From: Bacillota bacterium
Lineage (GTDB): Bacteria; Bacillota; Clostridia; Christensenellales; SZUA-584
Assembly (NCBI GenBank): GCA_023416745.1
Contig: JAEZHF010000096.1
Span: forward strand, 1-49,572
Length of the DNA stretch: 49,572 nt
Reading direction: 5' to 3'
The notes under the pieces are model-generated. The model was given only the letters and a program-made list of their open reading frames with translations, was not told the DNA's origin and ran no database searches. Numbering within the stretch: the stretch's first letter is position 1; each line of letters starts with the position of its first letter. The translations under genes were made by a program, and so were the position numbers. Shown in pieces: positions 15,351 to 23,174 of the stretch.

Positions 15351-16217
15351 TTAACGCGGGTTGGGTCCGCGGTTATTGCTGAAGCGGTTGTTCATATTGC
15401 CCGCGCCGCCCGCATTCACCGGTCCCTGTATCGGGTTCGCATTGGGCGCGGTTATCGGGTTCGGCGTTGGTCTGTTTGTATTGGTATGGGCAGGCGTATT
15501 CACCAATCCGCGATTATTGAAGCGGTTGTTCATGTTTGCCGTGCCACCCGCATTCACCGGTCTTTGCATTGGGTTCGTGCTGGGCGCGGCAGTCGAATTC
15601 GGCCTGTTCGCATTGGTATGCGCTGGCGCGTTCATCACACCGCGGTTGTTGAAGCGGCTGTTCATATTTCCTGCGCCCCCCGCGTTCATCGGCCCGTGCA
15701 TCGGGTTGGCATTTGGTGCAGCCATCGAGTTCGATGACGGCCTATTCACGTTGGTTCTGGCAGGCGCGTTCATCATCCCGCGATTATTGTTATGACTGTT
15801 TGCGCCGCCCGCATTGGGCGTGTTCATCGGCCCCTGCGCGGGGTTCACGTTGGGTGCGGTCATCGGGTTCGGCGTCGGCCTGTTTGTTTGGGTATGGACG
15901 GGCGTGTTCATCGGCCCGCGGTTATTGTATGGACTACCCATGTTTGTGGCGCCCGGCATGGATATCGGGTTTTGCGCTCTGCCGTTGCCCAGACTGCGGC
16001 TGCTCATGCTGCCCGTGTTCGGTCCAGTTGCGGGCTGCTGCTCCGGCTTGTTCTCGTGGCTCCGCATACCCGCATTAGGCGCGGCCTGCATCGGCCGGTT
16101 TCCCTGATTCGCCGGGATCGGTTTGACCGTGAGATTGGCGCGGCCGGCTCCAGCGGGCGGGCTCATCGTTTTCGGCGGCTCAGCCGGATTGCGGCTGTTG
16201 CTTCGGCGCATCTCCAT
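15351..16217 (-). CDS. Asn/Pro-rich tandem-repeat protein, possible spore coat protein
   Basis: A 288-residue low-complexity protein rich in Asn, Pro, Ala, Gly, Met and Arg, with no signal peptide, no membrane segment and no Cys. After a non-repeated front (about 90 residues) come four units of 44-47 residues, each starting NNRG and containing T-x-x-NRP, APN-x-NP and GPMNAGGA or GPVNAGGA, then a partial unit NNRGPNPR at the end. ATG 16217 is used because AAAGGAA lies nine bases upstream. A sigma-K-like promoter at 16262-16289 suggests mother-cell expression, which fits the composition of clostridial and bacillar coat or exosporium proteins. Function is inferred only. Confidence 0.72.
   Translation of the reverse strand: MEMRRSNSRNPAEPPKTMSPPAGAGRANLTVKPIPANQGNRPMQAAPNAGMRSHENKPEQQPATGPNTGSMSSRSLGNGRAQNPISMPGATNMGSPYNNRGPMNTPVHTQTNRPTPNPMTAPNVNPAQGPMNTPNAGGANSHNNNRGMMNAPARTNVNRPSSNSMAAPNANPMHGPMNAGGAGNMNSRFNNRGVMNAPAHTNANRPNSTAAPSTNPMQRPVNAGGTANMNNRFNNRGLVNTPAHTNTNRPTPNPITAPNANPIQGPVNAGGAGNMNNRFSNNRGPNPR
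15353..15953 (-). repeat. Four and a half tandem coding repeats of about 138 bp
   Basis: The DNA behind the repeated protein units is itself repeated with a period of 132-141 bases; on the plus strand each copy shows a CGCGGTTATT or close variant followed by a GTTCAT block. Copies have diverged at third positions as well as in amino acids, so the array is not very recent, but the copy number may vary between strains. Confidence 0.7.
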
Positions 16218-16261
16218 GTTTTGCACTTCCTTTCGTCATTTTGGTGATAGTGATATCAACT

Positions 16262-16289
16262 TATTATATGCAGACTGTAATCATGATGT
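16262..16289 (-). promoter_or_regulatory. Sigma-K-like promoter of the repeat-protein gene
   Basis: Minus strand AC (16288-16289), 17-base spacer, CATATAATA (16262-16270). This fits the known sigma-K pattern AC-N16/17-CATANNNTA. The -10 also contains TATAAT, so a housekeeping promoter cannot be ruled out, but no -35 TTGACA-like hexamer is present. Confidence 0.45.
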
Positions 16290-16453
16290 TTGCCAGCCAA
16301 CTTCCTAAACCTCGAGTGATTAATGATATGCTTCTGTTTTATTTATGCAGGCTGGGTCAAGCGATGATTTGAGGTGTGGGCTTATCGAAATAAGCGTATA
16401 ACCGCATGCGGCATGGTTAACTTAAATGTGATATCAGTAAAGAGAGATGTTTG

Positions 16454-17515
16454 ATGGGAAAACAGGGCAAAAGCTTCGGAGTATTAAAAATCAGTTCGGC
16501 ATATATCGGCACAGTGGTGGGGGCGGGGTTTGCTTCCGGCCAGGAGGTACTGCAGTTTTTCAGCGCTTTTGGATGGCAGGGCCTGTGGGGTATCGCGGTA
16601 TCCTCTCTGCTGTTCTTTTTTATCGGGTATTCTGTGCTGCTGCTGGGAAACAAGCTTAAAGCCAGCTCCCACGTGGATATCGTCCGATTCACTAATGGTC
16701 GGGTGCTGGGGTTTGTGATCGACGTGGTGATCACCGTATTCCTTTTTGGCGCGCTGGCCGCAATGATCGCCGGGGCGGGCGCTATATTCGTGGAACAGTT
16801 TCGCATCCCCTCTGTATGGGGCACGCTGGCGATGGCGCTGGTCACACTGCTTACAGTGGCAACGGGGACGCGCGGCGTGGTGAACGCCATCAGCTATGTA
16901 GTTCCCTTTTTACTTGCGGCGGTGCTCTTTATCTGCGTTTACAGCATCACCACCAATCCGCTGACAACTGAGGACATGCAGGCGGCGGCTTTGCTGGAGG
17001 GCGCCACGCCCAACTGGCTGATGTCCGCCGTCAATTACGCGTCATACAATATCGTCATCGCTGTGGCTGTGCTGGGGCCGATGGGTGCGGAGACGGGCAG
17101 CAGGCGCAAACTGTTCTGGGGGGCACTGTTGGGAGCGGCCGGTTTGGGCGTTGGCATACTGGCAATTGACCTGTGCGTGGTGACGAGCATCGCAGACGCT
17201 TCGGTGAAAGAGGTGCCGATGATCGAGATTGCGTCCAAAATATCACCTGTTTTCAAGCTGTTGTTTGCCGTGGTGTTGTTTGCAGAGGTTTACACCACTG
17301 CGGTGGGCAACCTCTATGGCTTTGTCCGCCGAGTCAGGCTTAAGCTGCCTAAAATATGGACGATACTTATTCCCACAGTACTGGCGCTTGCTGTCAGTCA
17401 GTTGGGGTTTTCCAATATGGTGCGCTATCTTTACCCGGCAGTCGGTTACGGCGGCATACTTTTTTTCGCGGGCATCTGCTATGTCTGGCTGGCCAAAAGG
17501 AGTGCACTCAGGTAG
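16454..17515 (+). CDS. YkvI family membrane protein
   Basis: A 353-residue membrane protein of the YkvI family, distant relatives of amino-acid/polyamine/organocation transporters with a LeuT-type fold. The front KISSAYIGTVVGAGFASGQE is the strongest family mark: a broken first helix with Gly-Ala-Gly-Phe-Ala-Ser-Gly-Gln-Glu at about residues 23-31 that would form the substrate site. About ten helices follow; NAISYVVPFLLA and VAVLGPMGAETGSRRKLFWGALLGA are typical. Substrate unknown. ATG 16454 follows AAAGAGAGA; the preceding TTG is in frame but worse placed. Terminator at 17563-17588. Single-gene transcript, divergent from the repeat-protein gene. Confidence 0.85.
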   Translation: MGKQGKSFGVLKISSAYIGTVVGAGFASGQEVLQFFSAFGWQGLWGIAVSSLLFFFIGYSVLLLGNKLKASSHVDIVRFTNGRVLGFVIDVVITVFLFGALAAMIAGAGAIFVEQFRIPSVWGTLAMALVTLLTVATGTRGVVNAISYVVPFLLAAVLFICVYSITTNPLTTEDMQAAALLEGATPNWLMSAVNYASYNIVIAVAVLGPMGAETGSRRKLFWGALLGAAGLGVGILAIDLCVVTSIADASVKEVPMIEIASKISPVFKLLFAVVLFAEVYTTAVGNLYGFVRRVRLKLPKIWTILIPTVLALAVSQLGFSNMVRYLYPAVGYGGILFFAGICYVWLAKRSALR

Positions 17516-17562
17516 GCGGCGGTGCTCCTCCATAAAAGTTGATTGTTTATTTATTCTACAGA

Positions 17563-17588
17563 GCAGCACTTGCCAGGCTGCCTTTTTT
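17563..17588 (+). terminator. Intrinsic terminator after YkvI gene
   Basis: GCAGC (17563-17567) pairs with GCTGC (17577-17581), followed by CTTTTTT. Short stem but clear T-run. Confidence 0.55.
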
Positions 17589-17672
17589 ACATCTCGTCAG
17601 CATAGGTTGTTGTCTTAATATGCCATAGGTGTATAATGTACTTATATACAGTCAGAAAACGGCGGAGGGGTT

Positions 17673-18482
17673 ATGGGCAGGGATTCCGTAAGAGCGGTGT
17701 GCCGCCACTGCATCTATATCGAGGACGACATGCTTTCCACAACCGTAGACTTCAAGACGGATCTTGAGAATAAGCTGTTGTTCACGGACGATTTCATGGC
17801 GCCTGTATTCGTGGAAGCAGAGAATGCCAGTGTACGTTTTTTGAGCTACAACAACACTTTCCTTTTCGGCATCGTCAGCGCCGCCGCAGATATGGATGCC
17901 ACCATGCTGGTGCTGGATACGCATACCGACCGGCCAGCGGACACCGGGCGTTTTCAGCTTGCGCAGTTCACTTATTTTCTGATCAACGTAAATGCGGGAA
18001 TGATGGTCTCGATGTATAAACGTAACACGCCGAAAGCCGCGCGCGTGATCGCCCGCTGTTTTAATAATGCCCTCGTTCCCAAAGTATACATTCTGGACGA
18101 GCTGTCGGACACATGGAAGCAGCGGCTGGCGTCTATGAAAAGCGCGGAGGTTACCGCCGTACTGAGTGACATGGATACTGTCAGGCAGGGTCTGGCGCAG
18201 GCGCGCGGACTAGAGGGCTTTGTGAAGGAAGCCGACAGGGTATCGGTGACGGCGAGATGGGAATCACCCGGCGAACTGATTCCGACTATCGAACGTGCAG
18301 ACAGGAGCCTGTATGACACATTAAAAGTCCGCGGGCTCAACCCCAGCGGCCGTTACGACGTGATCGACTTTCTGCAGGACGAGATATCGCTCAAGACGGA
18401 GATCGAGCTGACGGACGCTGAACTGCGCGCGGGCGGCTGGGAGGCCGTGCGCGATAAGCTGATCGGCGTGATGCGGGAGTGA
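17673..18482 (+). CDS. Hypothetical soluble protein (269 aa)
   Basis: I do not recognise this 269-residue protein. It has no signal peptide or clear membrane helix. The front has C10-x2-C13 next to a His (CRHC), then a beta-rich region (about 30-100) with LLFTDDFMAPVFVE and TMLVLDTHTDRPAD, a helical middle (NTPKAARVIARCFNNAL) and a charged C-terminal third. GGAGGGG lies directly before ATG 17673. Its stop at 18482 is 12 bases before the 49-residue gene, which in turn overlaps the DUF3267 gene, so the three form one transcript. Tie to the membrane metalloprotease downstream is the only functional hint. Confidence 0.7.
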   Translation: MGRDSVRAVCRHCIYIEDDMLSTTVDFKTDLENKLLFTDDFMAPVFVEAENASVRFLSYNNTFLFGIVSAAADMDATMLVLDTHTDRPADTGRFQLAQFTYFLINVNAGMMVSMYKRNTPKAARVIARCFNNALVPKVYILDELSDTWKQRLASMKSAEVTAVLSDMDTVRQGLAQARGLEGFVKEADRVSVTARWESPGELIPTIERADRSLYDTLKVRGLNPSGRYDVIDFLQDEISLKTEIELTDAELRAGGWEAVRDKLIGVMRE

Positions 18483-18494
18483 GTCATCAACAAC

Positions 18495-18644
18495 ATGGTA
18501 GTAGGAAACATATTGAGTGGTGCCACCTCCGCCGTGGTTCTGGGTCTGTATCTATGCGAGAAGCTGGCGGGGGATGCTGCGCGCGAAGCGGTGCAGAAGC
18601 AGATGGACAACCCGTATTATCAGCCAATGGAGGAGATGGAATGA
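18495..18644 (+). CDS. 49-residue hydrophobic small protein
   Basis: ATG 18495 opens a 49-codon frame, too short for usual gene finders. The product starts MVVGNILSGATSAVVLGLYL, a likely membrane segment with small residues, followed by a charged, amphipathic half (EKLAGDAAREAVQKQM) and an acidic tail. GGGAGTGAG lies 12 bases upstream. Its TGA overlaps the ATG of the next gene (ATGA at 18641-18644), and that gene's ribosome site GGAGGAGA lies inside it: a typical coupled pair. It may be a small partner or regulator of the DUF3267 membrane metalloprotease. Confidence 0.6.
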   Translation: MVVGNILSGATSAVVLGLYLCEKLAGDAAREAVQKQMDNPYYQPMEEME

Positions 18645-19237
18645 AGCTGGTGTGGAAGGGGATATACAAAGGCGAGGATCAACTGCCCAAAGGCGAACTG
18701 CCGCCTGATGCGGTGCCGTTCAAGGAGCCAAAAACACCAGCAGAGATGTCTGTCAAGGCCAGTGTGTGGGTGCTGCCTGTCGTTGCGCTGGCGCTGCTGC
18801 TGGTTTACTTAAAATCCCTGTTCATCGGCATCTGGGTGCTGCCACTCAGCCTGTGGGGTTTGCTGCTGGCGCTGGCTGCGGCGCTGCCGCACGAATTGCT
18901 GCATGCAGTCTGCTTTCCCAAGGACGCGGTGGTGGAGATGTACGCGTCCCCCAAGCACCTGATGGCGTTTGTGCATACCACGTATCCGGTGAGCAAACGC
19001 CGGTTTATCGGGCTGTCATTGCTGCCCGCTGGCGCGCTGGGGCTGCTGCCCATGCTGGTGTGGCTGGCCGTGCCGGACAGTGCATGGGGCGCCACACTGT
19101 ATACGTTCGGCCTCTTTGGTTTAACGGTGGGCGTGGGCGACTTCCTGAACGCCTTTAATGCCGCGCGGCAGATGCCCAGGGGCGCGGTGACGCAGCTGTC
19201 CGGGTTTCATTCTTACTGGTTTATGCGGGCATCATAA
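18641..19237 (+). CDS. DUF3267 putative membrane metalloprotease
   Basis: A 198-residue membrane protein of the DUF3267 family. It has an N-terminal soluble segment (residues 1-38), two helices (about 40-80), then the zinc motif HELLH inside LPHELLHAVCFP at about residue 82, a beta stretch, and two or three further helices with a late FLNAFNAARQMPRG, where an Asn/Asp could complete the site. Members resemble site-2-type proteases but have no proven substrate. Start at ATG 18641 with GGAGGAGA before it. It overlaps the 49-residue gene by four bases and is closed by a strong terminator at 19256-19281. Confidence 0.8.
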   Translation: MKLVWKGIYKGEDQLPKGELPPDAVPFKEPKTPAEMSVKASVWVLPVVALALLLVYLKSLFIGIWVLPLSLWGLLLALAAALPHELLHAVCFPKDAVVEMYASPKHLMAFVHTTYPVSKRRFIGLSLLPAGALGLLPMLVWLAVPDSAWGATLYTFGLFGLTVGVGDFLNAFNAARQMPRGAVTQLSGFHSYWFMRAS

Positions 19238-19255
19238 CCAAAGAGAGTCCAGCAG

Positions 19256-19281
19256 CCGGAAGCAAAGGTCTTCCGGTTTTT
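19256..19281 (+). terminator. Intrinsic terminator after DUF3267 gene
   Basis: CCGGAAG (19256-19262) pairs perfectly with CTTCCGG (19270-19276) across a seven-base loop, followed by TTTTT. Confidence 0.85.
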
Positions 19282-19361
19282 GTTTGCCCTCAATTGTGCT
19301 GGAACAACATCTGCGTTGCATGGTATAATATGGCGGATAAAGATACATGAAAGGGGAGACC

Positions 19362-20099
19362 ATGAGCGATTTTCCGGATTTCATGAAGAACGCGGCAGAC
19401 CGCGTGGACGCAGCGCAGCAGAACACAGCGGACGTGGAGGGCTACGTTTTCGAAGGGGCGGCGGGGCAGATGGCGTTTTGGACTTGCCATGAAGCGCGGG
19501 AATCCAAACCGCATACACACCCTTTTGACGAATGGACGCTGATCATCGAGGGGGAATACACCATGTGCACGGCAGCAGGGGAGCGTGTGCTGCGGCCCGG
19601 CGACGAGGTGGTGGTCCCCGCGGGCACAGAGCAGTGGGGGCGCTGCGCAGCGGGCACAAGGTCGGTGCACGCGTTCGGCGGCCAGCGCGTCGTCAAACAG
19701 CGGTCCGTGATGATGGAGCACGCGGCGCTGTGGACGCAACGCATCGAGGAGATGAAGGATTATTACGTGCGCTGGTTCGGCGGCACGGCCAACGATATGT
19801 ATACGGCAAAAAGGCCGTCCGGCGCGGTGTTCCGGTCGTATTTCATCGTGTTCGGGGGCGGCGCGCGGCTGGAGATCATGCAGCAGGACGACGTGCCAGA
19901 GGGCATGCCGCAGCCGTGTACCGGCATGTCGCACATCGCTTTCAGTGTTCCCGGTGAAGCGGGCGTGCATGAGCTGCTGAAGCGCATCACAGCGGCGGGG
20001 TACGCCTGCCTCTCGCCCGCAAGGCGCACCGGCGACGGCTACTATGAAGCAGTGGTAGCGGACCCGGACGGCAACCGCGTAGAGCTGGTCGCGGTGTGA
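19362..20099 (+). CDS. Cupin-glyoxalase (VOC) fusion protein
   Basis: A 245-residue two-domain protein. Residues about 20-110 form a cupin: KPHTHPFDEWTLIIEGE (metal His pair and Glu), then RPGDEVVVPAGTEQW (Gly-Asp and the second motif, with the last His replaced). Residues about 125-245 form a vicinal-oxygen-chelate domain: TQRIEEMKDYYVRWFGG, SYFIVFGGGARLEIM, GMSHIAFSV and a closing VVADPDGNRVELVA, the standard end of lactoylglutathione-lyase-like proteins. Each domain exists widely alone; both bind metal in many families. ATG 19362 follows AAAGGGGA. The arginase-like gene starts six bases after its stop, so both share a transcript. Substrate unknown. Confidence 0.83.
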   Translation: MSDFPDFMKNAADRVDAAQQNTADVEGYVFEGAAGQMAFWTCHEARESKPHTHPFDEWTLIIEGEYTMCTAAGERVLRPGDEVVVPAGTEQWGRCAAGTRSVHAFGGQRVVKQRSVMMEHAALWTQRIEEMKDYYVRWFGGTANDMYTAKRPSGAVFRSYFIVFGGGARLEIMQQDDVPEGMPQPCTGMSHIAFSVPGEAGVHELLKRITAAGYACLSPARRTGDGYYEAVVADPDGNRVELVAV

Positions 20100-20105
20100 G
20101 GGGTA

Positions 20106-20948
20106 ATGACACACCAACACATCAACCTCATATACCCGCAGTGGCAGGGCGGCGGGGATCTGTCCACTTACGGCGGAGTGTTAGAGTTCAGGAAACTATA
20201 CCTTGCCGGTGCGTCTGTGGAAGAGATATCTGTCAGCCGGGATGAACCAGCGGAATCGGAGTGCGGCATATTCGGCTACGCGGACATACTGATGCAAACG
20301 GAATATGCGTGCGGCTTGCTGAATCGGGAACAGCCGGATACGTTGTTTACGGTGGGCGGCGGCTGCGACGTGAGCGCTCCTGCGGTTTCGTATCTCAACG
20401 CACGGTTGGACAACAAACTGACGGTGCTGTGGCTGGATGCCCATGGGGATTTGAACACGCCGGAGTCGTCGCCGAGCGGCCTGTTTCACGGCATGCCGCT
20501 GCGGCTGCTGCTGGGGGAAGGGGATAGCAGGCTGTTGAAGCTGCTGCACACACCGCTGGACTCCGAGCAGATCATGTTGGCGGGTGTGCGCGATCTGGAC
20601 GAGCCGGAACGGGAGTATATCGCCGAAAGCCGTATGGACATACTGACTGTGGATGTTTTGCATGATTCGGAGGCGACAGTGGATGTGCTTCGCGAAAAGG
20701 GGAACCATCATATCTATGTCCATATCGACCTGGATGTGCTGGAGCCTTCGAAATTCGCGCATGTGCCGTTGCCTGTTGCAGGCGGGTTGGATCCAGACGC
20801 GCTGGTGCGGCTGCTGCACAACCTGAACGGCGAGTTTGAGATTGCTGGGCTCAGCGTCGTGGAATACATGGGTGCGGGCGGACGGCGATGCGCCGTGCTG
20901 GAGGAAATCGCCCGTATCGGAGCGGCATTGGCACAGAGGAGCATATAA
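20106..20948 (+). CDS. Arginase-family protein with altered metal site
   Basis: A 280-residue protein of the ureohydrolase (arginase/agmatinase/formiminoglutamase) family. Recognisable blocks: FTVGGGCDVS at about 80-89, where most enzymes have Gly-Gly-Asp-His; WLDAHGDLN at about 109-117 (intact D-A-H-x-D-x-N); FHGMPLRLLLGE; and YVHIDLDVLEPS at about 206-217, where the usual last Asp is Glu. So one Mn-binding His is Cys and one Asp is Glu. Some family members with such changes act on other guanidino or amidino compounds. It probably hydrolyses a C-N bond, but arginase activity should not be assumed. Joined with the cupin-VOC fusion upstream and a 115-residue protein downstream. Confidence 0.8.
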   Translation: MTHQHINLIYPQWQGGGDLSTYGGVLEFRKLYLAGASVEEISVSRDEPAESECGIFGYADILMQTEYACGLLNREQPDTLFTVGGGCDVSAPAVSYLNARLDNKLTVLWLDAHGDLNTPESSPSGLFHGMPLRLLLGEGDSRLLKLLHTPLDSEQIMLAGVRDLDEPEREYIAESRMDILTVDVLHDSEATVDVLREKGNHHIYVHIDLDVLEPSKFAHVPLPVAGGLDPDALVRLLHNLNGEFEIAGLSVVEYMGAGGRRCAVLEEIARIGAALAQRSI

Positions 20949-20984
20949 CGAAAGGCATTGAGCGGAAAGAGGGAGGCATCAACC

Positions 20985-21332
20985 ATGTACGAAGAATTCA
21001 TGCACGAGGAAGCGGTGGATTGGCTGGAGACCAACTTCAATCCGTGTGCGGTTGCAGCCAGCCGCTTTGAAAGCACCGCGGAGGCGCTGGAATTCGTACA
21101 GCTGCTTTATGACGCAGGAGCGAAAAAGGTCAGCGTCATCGACACGGACGATACCCGGCTGTTCACTGACGGTGGCCCGTATACCGACATACTGGCGGCA
21201 GCGCTGCCCGAGAACGCGGAAAAGCGCACGGCGGTAACGGCCATCTACATGGAGGAGGTCGCACAGGGCTGCAACGGCGGCGACGCCAAAGCGGGCATCA
21301 AGAACAATGTACTGGTGTTTTCGTGGGAGTAA
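20985..21332 (+). CDS. Hypothetical protein (115 aa), third gene of the arginase-like operon
   Basis: A 115-residue acidic soluble protein. A helical N-terminus (MYEEFMHEEAVDWLETNF) is followed by an alpha/beta part with ALEFVQLLYDAGAKKVSVIDTD and a C-terminal beta stretch ending NNVLVFSWE. FVQLLYDAGA-KKV plus a Asp/Thr-rich turn looks like the half of a small ferredoxin-like or dinucleotide-type fold, but I cannot name a family. ATG 20985 is used because GGGAGGCATC lies upstream. It lies 36 bases after the arginase-like gene and is probably co-expressed with it and the cupin-VOC gene. Confidence 0.68.
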   Translation: MYEEFMHEEAVDWLETNFNPCAVAASRFESTAEALEFVQLLYDAGAKKVSVIDTDDTRLFTDGGPYTDILAAALPENAEKRTAVTAIYMEEVAQGCNGGDAKAGIKNNVLVFSWE

Positions 21333-21490
21333 AGGGATCATCTAATACAATATTCGCATTTGCGCATTTTTGAAATTTTCATACCTTTGTATTCCATTTT
21401 ATTGTATAATGTCAATAATTGCAGTTTATCAGAATTCTTCGTAGTAGAGTGTTCCAAAACCACCACATTGTCATCATACAGGAGGGCGCC

Positions 21491-22696
21491 ATGGCTGGCT
21501 ATCAAAGCGATAACACCGGCTTAAAGGGATTTAGTGGATGGTTGATATGGTTTCAGATTCGCTGCTATTTCACCATTGCTTTCATGCTTTATCAGATGGT
21601 TGAGCCGACAATTATACCTGTCGGCGTGGTGACTATCGCGGCAATCATCGCGGTACTTGTGCTGTTTTATATGCGCAAGCTGTTTTTCCGCACGCTGTAT
21701 GTGATCATCAACGGAGCGGGAGTGTTGGTGTTTCTGATCAATCTGCCGTTCGCAAACTCCATTAATATCGCGCAGATGGTGTTCTCCATTATAATAGAGA
21801 CCATCGTCATCATTGCGCTTTACCGATCGCAGCGGGTCAAGAATACATTTGCTCCGGACAAGGCCAAGGAGAAACAGCTGGCTATACCCGTCGCGCTGCG
21901 TGACGCGGCGAATCCGCAGCCGTACGACAAAGGAACGGCACAGATGTGGACGGACGGATACATATCGCATCAGCTGCTGGCGATGCACCTTGACCCGTAT
22001 ACGGAGCTGGCCAGCCGAAAAACTGCGGACATCGATACCGCTGTTGCGTGGATGCTGCAGCGGTTGGACAAACCGTCTGCGGATATACTGGATTTGGGAT
22101 GCGGGCCGGGGCTGTATACCGAACGGTTTGCACAGGCAGGGCACCGCGTGACAGGCGTCGATTTCTCGCGAGCTGCCATCGAATACGCATCCGCAAGCGC
22201 GATGAGGCAAGCTCTCCGAATCGAATATATCCATGCCGACTATCTGCAGCGCACGTTTGCCGGACAGTTTGATCTTGCTGTAATGATTTACTGCGATTTC
22301 GGTGTGCTCAGTCTCGCGGAGCGCAGCATACTGATGCACAACGTGTATAAGGCGCTCAAACCCGGCGGACTGTTCGTATTCGACGCCTATAACGATACGC
22401 ATCTGAGCCGGGTCCGTTTTGGCCAGCGCTGGGAAATCGCTGAAAAAGGCTTCTGGCAGCCAACGCCGTATGTGTGCCTGTCGGAAACGCAGCATTTTCC
22501 TGAACACCGCGCGCTGCTGGACCAGCACACCGTGATCGGCAGCGACGGCGGACATCGGCTGTTCCGTTTCTGGAACCACTACTTCCGCGACGACGAGCTC
22601 AGCGCGGCCTTCCGACTGGCGGGCTTTTCCGGTATCACGGCGCACCGCGGCATAGCCGGCGGCGAGGACATCACCTTCTTCTGTGTGGTGAAATGA
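21491..22696 (+). CDS. DUF2569-like membrane domain fused to SAM methyltransferase
   Basis: A 401-residue protein with two unlike parts. Residues 1-125: GLKGFSGWLIWFQIRCY and four membrane helices, as in DUF2569 proteins. Residues about 140-401: a class I methyltransferase of a clostridial type, with the lead PYDKGTAQMWTDGYISHQLL, then motif I ILDLGCGPGLYTERFA at about 197-212, VDFSRAAIEYA, a post-motif DLAVMIYCDFGVLS, and LKPGGLFVFDAYN. The methyltransferase would face the cytosol, tethered to the membrane. Substrate may be a lipid, quinone or membrane-bound small molecule. ATG 21491 follows AGGAGGGCG. TATAAT at 21405-21410 is a likely -10. The fusion is unusual and worth checking. Confidence 0.83.
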   Translation: MAGYQSDNTGLKGFSGWLIWFQIRCYFTIAFMLYQMVEPTIIPVGVVTIAAIIAVLVLFYMRKLFFRTLYVIINGAGVLVFLINLPFANSINIAQMVFSIIIETIVIIALYRSQRVKNTFAPDKAKEKQLAIPVALRDAANPQPYDKGTAQMWTDGYISHQLLAMHLDPYTELASRKTADIDTAVAWMLQRLDKPSADILDLGCGPGLYTERFAQAGHRVTGVDFSRAAIEYASASAMRQALRIEYIHADYLQRTFAGQFDLAVMIYCDFGVLSLAERSILMHNVYKALKPGGLFVFDAYNDTHLSRVRFGQRWEIAEKGFWQPTPYVCLSETQHFPEHRALLDQHTVIGSDGGHRLFRFWNHYFRDDELSAAFRLAGFSGITAHRGIAGGEDITFFCVVK

Positions 22697-22721
22697 AGCG
22701 GGGCATGAAGGGAATTGCATC

Positions 22722-23135
22722 ATGAAATTCAGTGGGGAAGTGTTCGGGAACGAGATAGACTTTACACATCCAGGTGCGGAAGATTTGCTGTTGTTCTGGC
22801 TGGGGCTGGCCTGTCTGCAGGTGGTGGTTGCAGCGATTATTGTGTGCGCCAGATCGCGGATAAAGGATAAGGGGTTATGGATCGCCATCATAATTCTGCT
22901 GCATATTTCGGTGAAGATAGCCGGAGAGGCAAGCATAATCAGCATATTCATTATGCATTTCGGTTTTGATACCGACAGCCCATGGGTTTTCAGCTTTGTG
23001 GTGCCGCTGGGCGCGATATTGTTTTTGTGTTATGAGAAAGAGACTGGAAAGATCGGCGTACCGTTACAGACAGCAGGCGGGTGCTCCTGCAGTTTCTCCG
23101 CGTGCGGGCGGATTGTGGTATTGAGGCAGTTGTAA
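22722..23135 (+). pseudogene. Three-helix membrane protein, paralogue of next gene, frame-shifted tail
   Basis: The frame from ATG 22722 gives 137 residues. Residues 20-107 match the membrane half of the next gene's product: LQVVVAAIIVCARSRIKDKG against ELALIIVAIVACVKSRVRSK, and VVPLGAILFL in both. After AILFL the likeness stops in this frame. Removing one T from TTTTT at 23022-23026 restores it: RKRLERSAYRYRQQ then lines up without gap with KKKLEWRAERRRMMQQ, and the repaired frame ends at 23124. So a one-base insertion probably altered the last 36 residues. The protein lacks the lipoprotein half of its paralogue. It may still be made in the shifted form. Confidence 0.65.
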
Positions 23136-23174
23136 ACGAAGAACAGCTCTGAAAGAACTATTCAGGAGGGCATC

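Noticed and set aside
15353..15953. Regular repeats as a possible CRISPR array
   Set aside because: Units are 132-141 bases, in frame and encode a continuous protein; there are no short repeats with unique spacers.
21521..22951. 476-codon minus-strand frame
   Set aside because: Antisense to the methyltransferase fusion gene; His/Arg/Gln-rich composition typical of a shadow frame.
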